From an uncultured Bacilli bacterium (GTDB taxonomy: Bacteria > Bacillota_I > Bacilli_A > RF39 > UBA660), in assembly GCA_910586295.1 (NCBI GenBank), contig CAJUGE010000034.1, forward strand, positions 1 through 16,432: a stretch of DNA of 16,432 bases, read 5' to 3'. Made by a program: the position numbers and the translations under genes. Positions within the stretch are counted from its first letter, which is position 1; each line of letters starts with the position of its first letter. The notes under the pieces are model-generated. The model was not told where the DNA came from and did no database searches. It worked only from the letters and a program-made list of their open reading frames with translations. Positions 8,643 to 15,634 of this stretch are shown here, in pieces.

Positions 8643-8672
8643 AAAAAATAAAAACCTAGGTACTTCCTAGGT
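8643..8672 (-). terminator. Intrinsic terminator downstream of tRNA-Ser
   Basis: On the minus strand ACCTAGG-AAGTA-CCTAGGT is a 7-bp stem with a 5-nt loop, followed by a T-rich tract (TTTTTATTTTTTT). It lies 11 bp past the tRNA 3' end. Confidence 0.9.
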
Positions 8673-8683
8673 AATTTTCATTA

Positions 8684-8774
8684 TGGCGGAGACAGAGAGA
8701 TTTGAACTCTCGCGCCAGTTTCCCGACCTACACCCTTAGCAGGGGCGCCTCTTCAGCCTCTTGAGTATGTCTCC
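8684..8774 (-). tRNA. tRNA-Ser (anticodon GCT)
   Basis: The acceptor stem GGAGACA/TGTCTCC with encoded GCCA is intact. The anticodon stem CGCCC/GGGTG closes the loop CTGCTAA, giving anticodon GCT for the Ser codons AGC and AGU. The long variable arm (TAGGTCGGGAAACTGGC) is the class II tRNA feature expected of serine. The T arm GAGAGTTCAAATCTCTC is complete. Length is 91 nt including CCA. It has its own promoter and terminator. Confidence 0.97.
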
Positions 8775-8780
8775 ATTAAT

Positions 8781-8830
8781 GTCAGCTGACTATTAAATGA
8801 TACCTTATTTTTGAATCATTGTCAACTGAC
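8781..8830. repeat. Paired palindromes GTCAGCTGAC and GTCAACTGAC, 40 bp apart
   Basis: GTCAGCTGAC (8781-8790, perfect palindrome) and GTCAACTGAC (8821-8830, one base different) start exactly 40 bp apart. The second overlaps the -35 box of the tRNA promoter and the first covers its predicted start site. Two near-identical dyads so placed look like operator sites. Confidence 0.5.
8797..8825 (-). promoter_or_regulatory. Promoter of tRNA-Ser (TTGACA-17-TATCAT)
   Basis: On the minus strand a perfect -35 TTGACA (8820-8825) is 17 bp from TATCAT (8797-8802). The predicted start near 8790 is about 16 nt ahead of the mature tRNA 5' end. Confidence 0.85.
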
Positions 8831-8842
8831 TTAATTCATTTT

Positions 8843-9949
8843 TTACCACATTTCACTATAATTCCCATCTTCTTTATAATAATCGTCCATTAATATTATA
8901 TCTGTAAAATCACTTTTAAGTAGCTCTGAATGTGTAAATTCTCTTATTCTAGTTCCAGTCTCATAACTTTCTCCTACATATATAATATCATTATCAATGC
9001 CAACTATCATAGCAATATGACCATCAAACCCTATTAAATCTCCAGATTTAACTTTACCACTTCTAAGTAGTTCATTTGTAATTTCCTCTTTTGGTCTCAA
9101 ATCCAAAAGCTCATTATCAACATAACTATAATCTCCTGCTCCAACATCACCAATATCGTAACCAGCATTATATAATGCCCAAGTAATAAAACCACTGCAA
9201 TTAAGACCGTTATCATATATTTTTTTGTATACTACTTCTTTTAAGGGACATCCCCACATAACAGGACCTGTCTCTGTACTATCTGTTATATTTTCATATT
9301 TGTCTTCGGATAAATATAACCCTTTATGATAATATCTTCCTTCTCCATCAATATGCAGTATATTTGAGTGATTTTCTAATCTACCATTTTCAGAAAAATA
9401 ATTTAAATTGTATTTGAAATTCAGAAGTAAGAACCTAACCGCTTCTAAAGCTCCACTTCTAGTTTGGTATCCCTTTTCTTTAATCTTATATTCTAATATC
9501 TCATCCAAAAGTTTTGCTTCTTCATCACTATATTGCTTACATCCTAAATATTCTTTATCATTATCAAAAGTATATTCACTTATTAGACTTGTTACTATAA
9601 CATTAATTTTCTTTTCTTCTCCATTAGATAATTTAACAGAAAGTATAGCCTCACCATCGCTTTTACCTTTTATACCATCTCCCAACACTTTAAAAACCTT
9701 AGTATTACTACTTGTCATATTAAATTTTACGTCCAGTCCATCTCTTTCTTCTATTATAATATTAGGTTTGCTATACTCCCCCACTACTAAATAAATCTTA
9801 TCTGGAACCTCAAATTTAGTTATATTTAATTCTTCCAAAGTTTCAAACACTTCCAAATCTTCTTTTGCAGTACTTTTAAACTTGTCTAAATATACTAAAC
9901 TACTCGCTATGATTACTAATACAACTGCTAATAAAGCAAGTCTCTTCAT
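8843..9949 (-). CDS. Secreted NlpC/P60-like cysteine peptidase with Ig-like domain
   Basis: This 368-residue protein has an N-terminal signal anchor (about 3-21). A beta-rich segment at about 48-122 (the SNTKVFKV...SDGEAILSV pattern) reads as a bacterial Ig-like (BIG2-type) domain. A C-terminal papain-like fold has the candidate nucleophile Cys251 in NGLNCSGFITWALYNAGY and His311 in GDLIGFDGHIAMIVGI. The order Cys...GDL...GH-A is the NlpC/P60 pattern, so cleavage of cell-wall peptide or a related amide is likely. The third polar residue is not obvious. AGGAGG lies 4 bp before the ATG. It is monocistronic, between the ABC operon terminator and the tRNA. I see no terminator of its own before the tRNA promoter, so read-through into the tRNA is possible. 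Confidence 0.8.
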   Translation of the reverse strand: MKRLALLAVVLVIIASSLVYLDKFKSTAKEDLEVFETLEELNITKFEVPDKIYLVVGEYSKPNIIIEERDGLDVKFNMTSSNTKVFKVLGDGIKGKSDGEAILSVKLSNGEEKKINVIVTSLISEYTFDNDKEYLGCKQYSDEEAKLLDEILEYKIKEKGYQTRSGALEAVRFLLLNFKYNLNYFSENGRLENHSNILHIDGEGRYYHKGLYLSEDKYENITDSTETGPVMWGCPLKEVVYKKIYDNGLNCSGFITWALYNAGYDIGDVGAGDYSYVDNELLDLRPKEEITNELLRSGKVKSGDLIGFDGHIAMIVGIDNDIIYVGESYETGTRIREFTHSELLKSDFTDIILMDDYYKEDGNYSEMW

Positions 9950-10026
9950 ATGACCTCCTCAATATCTTTCAGATTAACAAATACTTATTAATCTTTCTAT
10001 TTATTAATATGTCTCTATATATTAAA

Positions 10027-10055
10027 ATTATATCAAAATTAAAAAGAATAACCAA
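10027..10055 (-). promoter_or_regulatory. Promoter of the NlpC/P60-like gene, overlapping the ABC operon terminator
   Basis: On the minus strand TTGGTT (10050-10055), a 17-bp spacer and TATAAT (10027-10032) form a promoter; the bases before the -10 make it an extended TGATATAAT. The -35 box falls in the loop of the preceding terminator hairpin. Confidence 0.65.
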
Positions 10056-10069
10056 CAAAATAGTTATCC
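10041..10069 (-). terminator. Intrinsic terminator of the ABC transporter operon
   Basis: On the minus strand GGATAAC (10063-10069) pairs with GTTATTC (10046-10052, one G-U pair) across a 10-nt loop, followed by TTTTTAATTTT. It begins 17 bp past the stop of the second ABC gene. Confidence 0.75.
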
Positions 10070-10085
10070 TTTCACAAAATTCTCA

Positions 10086-12506
10086 TTATTCTAAATCTGT
10101 TCTACTTAATATTCCAGCTGGAGTTTTTCTCATAGTTGTAAATACTGGAATAAGTCCAAAAATCAAGTTAAACCCTAAGATAAGCACTATACTTATAATT
10201 AATACATAACCATCAAAGCAAATAGTCTTAGATAAAAATGACACTGATGATAATTGTTTCAATATATAAGACATTAATAATAATCCTGGAGTACTTGCAA
10301 GTATAGTAATAGCAAGTATTTCTCCACTAAACATCTTATAAATATCTCCTTTTTTAACACCTATTGCTCTTAATATACCAACTTCTTTAATTCTTGATAA
10401 GAAACTAGACCTAACTATTAAGAATATTTCTATTAGCGAAATAACTAAAATTATTCCACTAAATATAAGTTTAGAAATTATAGATGGTTTTATAGCTTCA
10501 ATATAATCTTCTTTACTTTGATAATAAGCATCTCTTATATTTATTCCTTGTTCTTTATAGTATGTCAATGCACTTTCTTTATCTTTAGCATAAACAATTA
10601 AATCACTATTATTAATAATTAAGTTATATTTAATAGTATTTTCGTTAACTAAATATTTATCAAGCCCAATATTACTATGATAATAACCAACAACTTTAAG
10701 TGGTGTTTCATTCACTTTATAATCTAAATTTGCACCTATTTTATACTGCTCACTATAATCTTCATTTATTATAGCTTCATAATCATTCTCTGGCCAAGAA
10801 CCTTTAGTTAGATTTATCTGATTAGATATCAAATTATAATTTTGAATCTTACTCTCATTAGTATCATAAGAATATTCATCTATACTAGAATTATTAATTA
10901 TACTAATAAACTCTTTTTCATTCACATATATTGAAGGACTAGATAAGTCTACTATACCAACAATAGTATAATACTTAACTTCACTGACATTTACTTCTTT
11001 ATTTAAAAATTCTTCATAACTTAAATAACCAGTCTCTTTTGCATTATTATCATTAATTAAGTTATTTAATGTCCACTTATCTACGACTATCTCACTCTCA
11101 TTTTCTGGTAACTTTCCAGCTATTAAATCAGAATCACTAATCATTTCTAAGCTCGAAAGAGAACCCTTTAGAATACCACTAGTATATCTTGTTTGAAAAT
11201 AGTCATCTAATAGAACTGTGAAGTTTACCATACTATTTCCTGGAAGAATATATGAAGTTCCATCATAGTTTAAATAACTATTATATTCATCCACACTAAC
11301 TTTATTATCTTTTATTACTAAGTAATTTTTATTATATTTTATAAAATCTTCATCTTTTACTTTTAATGATGCAAGTATAGTAGAAACACTAAACACAATA
11401 AACATTGCTGAGGCAAAGAATCCCATAAGTAAAAGTTTTTTTATAAATCCATAACTAAATACTTTTTTAAACCCTTGTACAAGTAAAGTAAATATATTGT
11501 ATATACTTGAATATTTTTCTTTTATATTATTATTAGTAAACTCTGCAAAATCAAACTTATAGTCTTCATATATACTTTTAGATAATTTCTTATAATTGTC
11601 ATTTACTAATTCTATGCTACTGTCTTCTCCAATTACTTGCACTTTTTCTTTATTAGAAGTTTCTATATATATATTACCATTCTTTAAGACTATATTAATA
11701 TCTAGTTTTTCATTATTATCATTATAGTAATTTACAGATAAGTTTTTAACATTAGTTGTCACTTTATTTTTTATATCTTTTAAATAAATTTTACCATCCA
11801 TTTTGTAATCTAAATCATCATTATGAATATTCTCTTTATCACTTGTTATGACTCCATCAGATAAAGTTATTATTCTAGATGCATAAAACTCTGCAAGTTC
11901 TTTTTCATGTGTTACCAATATTACAAGCCTATCTTTACTTATGGCTTTAATTATATTCATAACTTCTATAGTATTTCTTGAATCTAGATTACCAGTAGGC
12001 TCATCTGCTATTATAATTTTAGGATTTTTAACTATTGCTCTTGCTATACCTACACGTTGTCTTTCTCCTCCTGATAACATTTCTGCAGGTCTATTTCTAT
12101 AACGATACATTCCTACTCTTTCTAAAACATAGTTTACACGTCTTTTGATTTCTTTTTTATCTTTAAGACCATTCATTCTAAGTGGCATTGCAACATTATC
12201 AAAGACACTCATTTCATTTATCAAATGATAATCTTGGAATATATATCCTATATTTAGACTTCTAATTTCGTCTATTTTACCTACTCTTCTTTTTGTAATT
12301 CTTTCATCATTTACAATAATAGAACCACTACTTATTTTATCAAGACCTCCAATAGTGTTAAGTAGTGTAGTTTTACCACATCCACTAGGTCCTAGAAGTG
12401 CAATTAATCCAGGAGCTTCTAAAGTTAACGTAGTGTTATTAATTACATGTATTTGATTTTTCTTATGTCGATTAAAATATTTATTTACATTATTTATTTT
12501 TATCAT
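10086..12506 (-). CDS. ABC transporter: fused ATPase and FtsX-type permease (second gene of pair)
   Basis: This 806-residue fusion begins with an ABC ATPase (about 1-225): Walker A GPSGCGKTT, signature LSGGERQRVGIARA, and Walker B IIIADEPTGNLD with the switch His in LVTHEKE. A linker of about 120 residues, Asn/Lys rich, separates it from the permease. The permease has a membrane segment at about 356-376, a large outer domain (about 380-665), and three C-terminal membrane segments with an FtsX-like fold (EVGILRAIGVKKGDIY). This MacB/BceB-like layout is typical of exporters or mechanotransmitters for peptides and lipids. Its start is 2 bp after the stop of the partner ABC gene, so the two probably form a heterodimer. 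No histidine kinase or response regulator is encoded in the window. Confidence 0.93.
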   Translation of the reverse strand: MIKINNVNKYFNRHKKNQIHVINNTTLTLEAPGLIALLGPSGCGKTTLLNTIGGLDKISSGSIIVNDERITKRRVGKIDEIRSLNIGYIFQDYHLINEMSVFDNVAMPLRMNGLKDKKEIKRRVNYVLERVGMYRYRNRPAEMLSGGERQRVGIARAIVKNPKIIIADEPTGNLDSRNTIEVMNIIKAISKDRLVILVTHEKELAEFYASRIITLSDGVITSDKENIHNDDLDYKMDGKIYLKDIKNKVTTNVKNLSVNYYNDNNEKLDINIVLKNGNIYIETSNKEKVQVIGEDSSIELVNDNYKKLSKSIYEDYKFDFAEFTNNNIKEKYSSIYNIFTLLVQGFKKVFSYGFIKKLLLMGFFASAMFIVFSVSTILASLKVKDEDFIKYNKNYLVIKDNKVSVDEYNSYLNYDGTSYILPGNSMVNFTVLLDDYFQTRYTSGILKGSLSSLEMISDSDLIAGKLPENESEIVVDKWTLNNLINDNNAKETGYLSYEEFLNKEVNVSEVKYYTIVGIVDLSSPSIYVNEKEFISIINNSSIDEYSYDTNESKIQNYNLISNQINLTKGSWPENDYEAIINEDYSEQYKIGANLDYKVNETPLKVVGYYHSNIGLDKYLVNENTIKYNLIINNSDLIVYAKDKESALTYYKEQGINIRDAYYQSKEDYIEAIKPSIISKLIFSGIILVISLIEIFLIVRSSFLSRIKEVGILRAIGVKKGDIYKMFSGEILAITILASTPGLLLMSYILKQLSSVSFLSKTICFDGYVLIISIVLILGFNLIFGLIPVFTTMRKTPAGILSRTDLE

Positions 12507-12508
12507 TA

Positions 12509-14719
12509 TTATACACGCTCCTTAATTGCATTCATAGCACTCTTATTGAATAATTTGCTAGCATATCTTGTACTTGTTAAATAACTCATAAGAATTAATA
12601 TTATATAGATAATTATGTATTCTTTTATTGAAAGAAATTCTGCTAAGTCCTTTATAAATTTAAGTCCACTTAAAGATGTATTTGAAAGTAATATTAATCC
12701 TATAAATATAATGTAAGCAATGTTTGTAATCGTATTAAGTTCTATATCCAATAAATTTTTAGCAGTTTTTGAACTAGAACCTAACATTCTTATAGTACTA
12801 AAGTATATATTTCTAGATTTTAGTATTAATTTAATAACAAAATATGATACAAAGAACAGAACTATTATTAATATTGATAATACTATTAGCTTTGTTATTC
12901 TTATAATTTTAGTTGCTATATTCTCGCTAACTCCATCTAATATATAGAATGTATCATAGCCCAAATTTTTTAATTCTTGTTCAGTATCTTTAGCTAATTT
13001 ATCATTTTTAACAAATACACTAGATTGATAGATATTTCCATTAAATAAAGAATTATAATCTTCTGGATTAATAAATACTGCTCCATTATAGTCTTCATAA
13101 TTCATACCAACTAATGTATTAAAGTTATTTTTACTATATTCTTTTGTTATTTTTAAATTAAGACTATTATTAAAATACCTATTTTTAGATTCAACAATCA
13201 AATCATAGTTTATACACCTACTATATTTACAGTCATACGTTTTTTCTGAACTAATATATGCCTCTCCTTTAGGAACATTAGAATTAGGAATTAAGGAATT
13301 AGCTATATCTCCATAGTATGAATTATATGTTCTTTCGGCATAAGTATAAGTTGTCTCATTTTCAGATTCATATATATAGTTTCTAATTTTATCAAGTATA
13401 TTTGTTCTTGCATAATATGTTACGTTATAACCAGTGCCTTTATATTTTATTCCCACTATTTTAACTTTATAATATTCATTATTACTTGGATTTTTTATTT
13501 CATCTATTTGAAATTCAGTATTAAAAATCTCTTCTTGCATATTTGAAATCATCCAATCATTTTTGTTAGCATATATCAATATTTCGTTATCTGCTTCTGG
13601 CATTCTCCCTACATCTACATTACCTTCAAACAAGTCTAAACTTACCATCGATCCATATAAATATATATAATCATTGTATAACGATACATCTCTATCATAT
13701 GATAAATCATCTTTAAGTATATAGTCAACATTCTTTATTTTACCAATTTTATCATAATCTTCATCTGTAAATATTGCATTATTTTCTTTCTTTAATAATA
13801 TTCTCTTATCGGCATTTAAACTAGAAAAATAAGAGTTATACATATCTTTAGATTCTTCATATTCGCCCTTTTGAAATGATGAATATGTTCCAGATACTGC
13901 AAATATTATAAATAAATATACAACTAATAAAAGAACAAATTTAGGTATTATATTAAATGTATTTCTTATTCCTAGTCTTAATTTATTTGGTATAGTTGTT
14001 TCTTTATATTTAGCTGTTCGAACATTTTCTTGACTAGTAGTTTCCTTTAATTTAGTGTCTTCTATAACCCTACCATCATGCATTGTTATCTTTCTAGTGA
14101 CATAATCTTCAACTTGATCATAGTTATGAGTTACCACTATTACTAATTTGTTTTTACTTATTTCATTTAATAGTTTCAAAACAGAAGCCGCGCTCTTTGA
14201 GTCTAAATTTCCAGTAGGCTCATCTGCGATTATTACAGGAGTTTCTTTAGCTAAACATCTAGCAATTGCTACACGTTGTTTTTGTCCTCCAGATAATTTT
14301 GATACTTTAGTATTTTTATACTTTGTTAAACCTACTTCTTTTATTATATCAAGCACCTTTTGCTTTACTTCTTTTCTTTTGTATCCATTTATAAGTAAAA
14401 CTAACTCCACATTTTGATATACTGTATAACTTGTTATAAGATTAAAATTTTGAAATATATTACCTATGTATTTTTTCCTATATATTTCGTAATCTTTTTC
14501 TGTATAATGGCTTGTTTCTTCACCATTTATATACATCTCCCCTTCTTCATAGGAATCGAGACCACTTATAACATTCAAAAGTGTAGACTTTCCACTTCCA
14601 CTTTCACCCGTAATTGCAATGAACTCACCTATATTAAAATCTAAACTAACTTTAGTAAACCCAGTTGCTACCATTCCTTTAGAATAATAAAATTTTGATA
14701 CTTTCTTTAATTTTAGCAT
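12509..14719 (-). CDS. ABC transporter: fused ATPase and FtsX-type permease (first gene of pair)
   Basis: This 736-residue protein has an N-terminal ABC ATPase with Walker A GESGSGKSTLLN, signature LSGGQKQRVAIARCLA, Walker B PVIIADEPTGNLD and switch LVIVVTHN. A membrane segment follows at about 255-278, then a large extracytoplasmic domain and three C-terminal segments (about 606-631, 655-680, 697-718). Unlike its partner it has almost no linker between ATPase and first membrane segment. A GGAGGAAG site precedes the ATG. Together the pair is an FtsX/MacB-type transporter, likely handling a peptide, antimicrobial or lipid-linked substrate at the envelope; the substrate cannot be read from the sequence. 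Its upstream region carries a direct repeat also found upstream of a small hydrophobic peptide gene. Confidence 0.93.
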   Translation of the reverse strand: MLKLKKVSKFYYSKGMVATGFTKVSLDFNIGEFIAITGESGSGKSTLLNVISGLDSYEEGEMYINGEETSHYTEKDYEIYRKKYIGNIFQNFNLITSYTVYQNVELVLLINGYKRKEVKQKVLDIIKEVGLTKYKNTKVSKLSGGQKQRVAIARCLAKETPVIIADEPTGNLDSKSAASVLKLLNEISKNKLVIVVTHNYDQVEDYVTRKITMHDGRVIEDTKLKETTSQENVRTAKYKETTIPNKLRLGIRNTFNIIPKFVLLLVVYLFIIFAVSGTYSSFQKGEYEESKDMYNSYFSSLNADKRILLKKENNAIFTDEDYDKIGKIKNVDYILKDDLSYDRDVSLYNDYIYLYGSMVSLDLFEGNVDVGRMPEADNEILIYANKNDWMISNMQEEIFNTEFQIDEIKNPSNNEYYKVKIVGIKYKGTGYNVTYYARTNILDKIRNYIYESENETTYTYAERTYNSYYGDIANSLIPNSNVPKGEAYISSEKTYDCKYSRCINYDLIVESKNRYFNNSLNLKITKEYSKNNFNTLVGMNYEDYNGAVFINPEDYNSLFNGNIYQSSVFVKNDKLAKDTEQELKNLGYDTFYILDGVSENIATKIIRITKLIVLSILIIVLFFVSYFVIKLILKSRNIYFSTIRMLGSSSKTAKNLLDIELNTITNIAYIIFIGLILLSNTSLSGLKFIKDLAEFLSIKEYIIIYIILILMSYLTSTRYASKLFNKSAMNAIKERV

Positions 14720-14779
14720 ATTTCTTCCTCCATACTCTTAATTTTACTCCTTTAGTCTATAACATAAAACATATTTTAA

Positions 14780-14808
14780 GTTGCATTTACTAATATTCTT
14801 TGTTGCAT
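14780..14808. repeat. GTTGCAT direct repeat upstream of the ABC operon
   Basis: GTTGCAT occurs at 14780-14786 and 14802-14808, 22 bp apart (two helical turns), 61-89 bp before the ABC start codon. This spacing is typical of tandem sites for a response regulator, but no regulator is visible. Confidence 0.35.
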
Positions 14809-14844
14809 GTAAACTAGAAGGCAATAATTGTAGTTTATTAATCA

Positions 14845-15041
14845 CCACTTGTAAAATCTAAACTGTACATCATGTATATTTAGAAGAAAAGGTAAACACA
14901 TAGGTACTAATTTATTGAGCATCAAATTTTAACCACCATTTTTGAAAAACACAAACTGGAGTAAGCCAAATTTTCTTATTAAAAGCATTCAATTTTCAAA
15001 TTTCAAAAATTCTATAAATTTACATAACTTTACAAAAAAAC
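14845..15041. repeat. Imperfect direct repeat, copy 1 (ABC operon side)
   Basis: This stretch of about 200 bp is repeated in the same orientation at 15635-15895, with long identical blocks such as AGAAGAAAAGGTAAACACAT, AAATTTTCTTATTAAAAG and ATAAATTTACATAACTTTAC. It includes a nested dyad (14857-14884) with core TACATCATGTA and outer arms TCTAAA/TTTAGA. It ends at the terminator of the template-like RNA and forms the distal upstream region of the ABC operon. It contains no gene that I can support. Confidence 0.85.
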
Positions 15042-15093
15042 ACTATAATTTTATAAAATATTCCAATTGTACTAATTTTATAAAGATAGTGTT
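15034..15093 (-). terminator. Strong intrinsic terminator of the template-like RNA
   Basis: AACACTAT (15039-15046) pairs with ATAGTGTT (15086-15093), and inside it TTTATAAAAT (15050-15059) pairs with ATTTTATAAA (15075-15084), an 18-bp interrupted stem. On the minus strand it is followed by a run of seven Ts. The plus-strand side is also T-rich but less regular. Confidence 0.8.
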
Positions 15094-15116
15094 TCTTATT
15101 TTTAGTCTAAAATGAC

Positions 15117-15353
15117 ATTGGATAATATTTGTTTCTCTAAAGCATACTCTACTATAACTCTCATTATGAGTATACTAATCACCAAAGAGAAATTACTGGA
15201 CGAACGACGACACCACTATTGTTGACATTCGTGTTGTTCAAGTTGCCAGGATTACTAGAGCCATACACAAAGAACACGTTCGCGTGGCTACCAGACCAGT
15301 TATACGGACTCAAACATAACTAAGCAAAACCTATGTTTACAATATTATCCAAT
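15117..15353. repeat. 13-bp terminal inverted repeat enclosing the template-like segment
   Basis: ATTGGATAATATT (15117-15129) and its exact reverse complement AATATTATCCAAT (15341-15353) bracket a 237-bp segment that contains the template-like copy. In the minus-strand RNA they would form the closing stem; in DNA they could also be read as mobile-element ends. Confidence 0.75.
15186..15311 (-). repeat. Template-repeat-like copy (126 bp) of the surface-protein 3' region
   Basis: Read on the minus strand it would give SPYNWSGSHANVFFVYGSSN then PGNLNNTNVNNSGVVVRPVI. The gene at 16146-16271 gives SPSYFGSSGYVSVFAVLGSS then LPGNLTHTSVSSSNVVRPVV. Both stretches are 126 bp and share the ends GAGTCCGT and GTCGTTCGTCCAGTA. 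By hand alignment (two compensating one-codon gaps) 89 of 123 positions agree. Of nine Asn codons here, eight differ in the gene; 13 of 29 adenines differ, against 21 of 94 other bases. By hand count it is 46% GC in a far more AT-rich setting. Confidence 0.75.
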
Positions 15354-15356
15354 AAT

Positions 15357-15385
15357 ATTGTAACAAAAGCAAATACTTTTATCAA
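15357..15385 (-). promoter_or_regulatory. Promoter of the template-like RNA (TTGATA-17-TACAAT)
   Basis: The minus-strand -35 TTGATA is at 15380-15385 and the -10 TACAAT at 15357-15362, with a 17-bp spacer. One mismatch from consensus in each box makes it among the best promoters in the window. Confidence 0.75.
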
Positions 15386-15392
15386 TATTTGC
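15369..15392. promoter_or_regulatory. Inverted repeat between the divergent RNA promoters
   Basis: GCAAATA (15369-15375) and TATTTGC (15386-15392) form a 7-bp dyad spanning the -35 box of the minus promoter and touching the -35 box of the plus promoter. A protein bound here could affect both RNAs. Confidence 0.4.
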
Positions 15393-15417
15393 ATTTAATC
15401 ATAAATTATGATAATAT
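15389..15417 (+). promoter_or_regulatory. Promoter of the three-hairpin RNA (TTGCAT-17-TAATAT)
   Basis: TTGCAT (15389-15394), 17 bp, TAATAT (15412-15417). Its -35 box begins 3 bp after the -35 box of the oppositely directed template-like RNA promoter. Confidence 0.55.
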
Positions 15418-15423
15418 ATTTAC

Positions 15424-15493
15424 AAGGAGCATTTAGCATTGCTAAATGTCTACCTATGATAGGTAGACACCGAATTAACGGTGTCTTTTTTTA
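15424..15493 (+). ncRNA. Small three-hairpin RNA antisense to the 3' end of the hydrophobic peptide gene (antitoxin-like)
   Basis: Starting from the plus promoter, a transcript of about 70 nt would contain three consecutive hairpins. They are CATTTAGC-ATT-GCTAAATG (15430-15448), TCTACCTA-TGA-TAGGTAGA (15449-15467) and GACACCG-AATTAA-CGGTGTC (15466-15485), the last followed by seven Ts as an intrinsic terminator. The terminator stem lies over the last codons and stop of the 33-residue peptide on the other strand, so the two transcripts overlap tail to tail, as in type I toxin-antitoxin pairs such as txpA/ratA and the par locus of pAD1. Role is inferred from layout only. Confidence 0.5.
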
Positions 15494-15576
15494 ATACTCA
15501 TAACTAATAAAAGTATGAGCACTAAAATTACACAAACGTACTCTAACACACACTGTATAAAGTCCTTATTCTGCAT
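15475..15576 (-). CDS. 33-residue hydrophobic membrane peptide, candidate type I toxin
   Basis: The ATG at 15574-15576 is preceded by GGGGGAGAAAGGG at a 5-nt distance. The peptide has a short polar start (MQNKDFIQ), one membrane span (about 9-27, rich in Val, Leu, Ile and Cys), and a basic tail SIKKRHR. Size, single span and charged C-terminus are those of small holin-like or Fst/TxpA-type toxins. The frame is open upstream to 15663, giving 62 residues, but that part has no ribosome site and coincides with the conserved direct repeat, so the internal ATG is preferred. It is overlapped at its 3' end by a convergent RNA with its own terminator. Confidence 0.5.
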   Translation of the reverse strand: MQNKDFIQCVLEYVCVILVLILLLVMSIKKRHR

Positions 15577-15634
15577 AATAACCCTTTCTCCCCCTGATGT
15601 TTTATTTTTATCATGTAAATACTTGTTGATAATA

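Larger units (their letters stand above)
15032..15350 (-). ncRNA. Template-like noncoding RNA carrying a copy of the surface-protein variable-type region
   Basis: A near-consensus promoter (TTGATA-17-TACAAT at 15357-15385) should start transcription near 15350, and the terminator at 15034-15093 should end it, giving an RNA of about 320 nt. Its 5' end (AATATTATCCAAT on plus, 15341-15353) pairs with 15117-15129, closing a terminal stem of up to 13 bp; if transcription begins at 15350 about ten pairs remain. A hairpin at 15142-15175 forms 8 pairs in the minus-strand RNA, one being G-U, and TTTCTCT (15132-15138) can pair with AGAGAAA (15186-15192) at the edge of the copied segment. The body (15186-15311) is homologous to the 3' part of the gene at 16076-16432 but is closed by a stop 9 nt before the homology and by TGA after it. 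It has no start codon or ribosome site in the homologous frame. The best parallel is the template RNA of a diversity-generating retroelement. No reverse transcriptase is in the window, so this would be an orphan or remote template. A silent donor cassette is the main alternative. Confidence 0.6.

Noticed and set aside
9408..9794. Plus-strand open frame of 128 codons
   Set aside because: It lies wholly opposite the NlpC/P60-like gene, with no ribosome site or promoter, and is explained by AT-rich antisense bias.
14148..14644. Two plus-strand open frames of 89 and 76 codons
   Set aside because: Both are antisense to the ABC ATPase domain, whose Walker and signature motifs are intact on the minus strand.
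14714..14734. Mini-ORF MEEEIC overlapping the ABC start codon
   Set aside because: Its ATG lies inside the ABC gene's ribosome site region. It is six codons long and most likely fortuitous.
14840..14900. Small conserved frame (MCLPFLL...) in both direct repeats, considered as a leader peptide
   Set aside because: There is no well-placed ribosome site in copy 1, and the conservation extends well outside the frame, so it is explained by the repeat itself.
15449..15469. Plus-strand mini-ORF MSTYDR after AAGGAG, reminiscent of holin-like toxin starts
   Set aside because: It is only six codons long and is produced by the arm of a perfect hairpin. The distance to AAGGAG is too long, so it is better explained as RNA structure.
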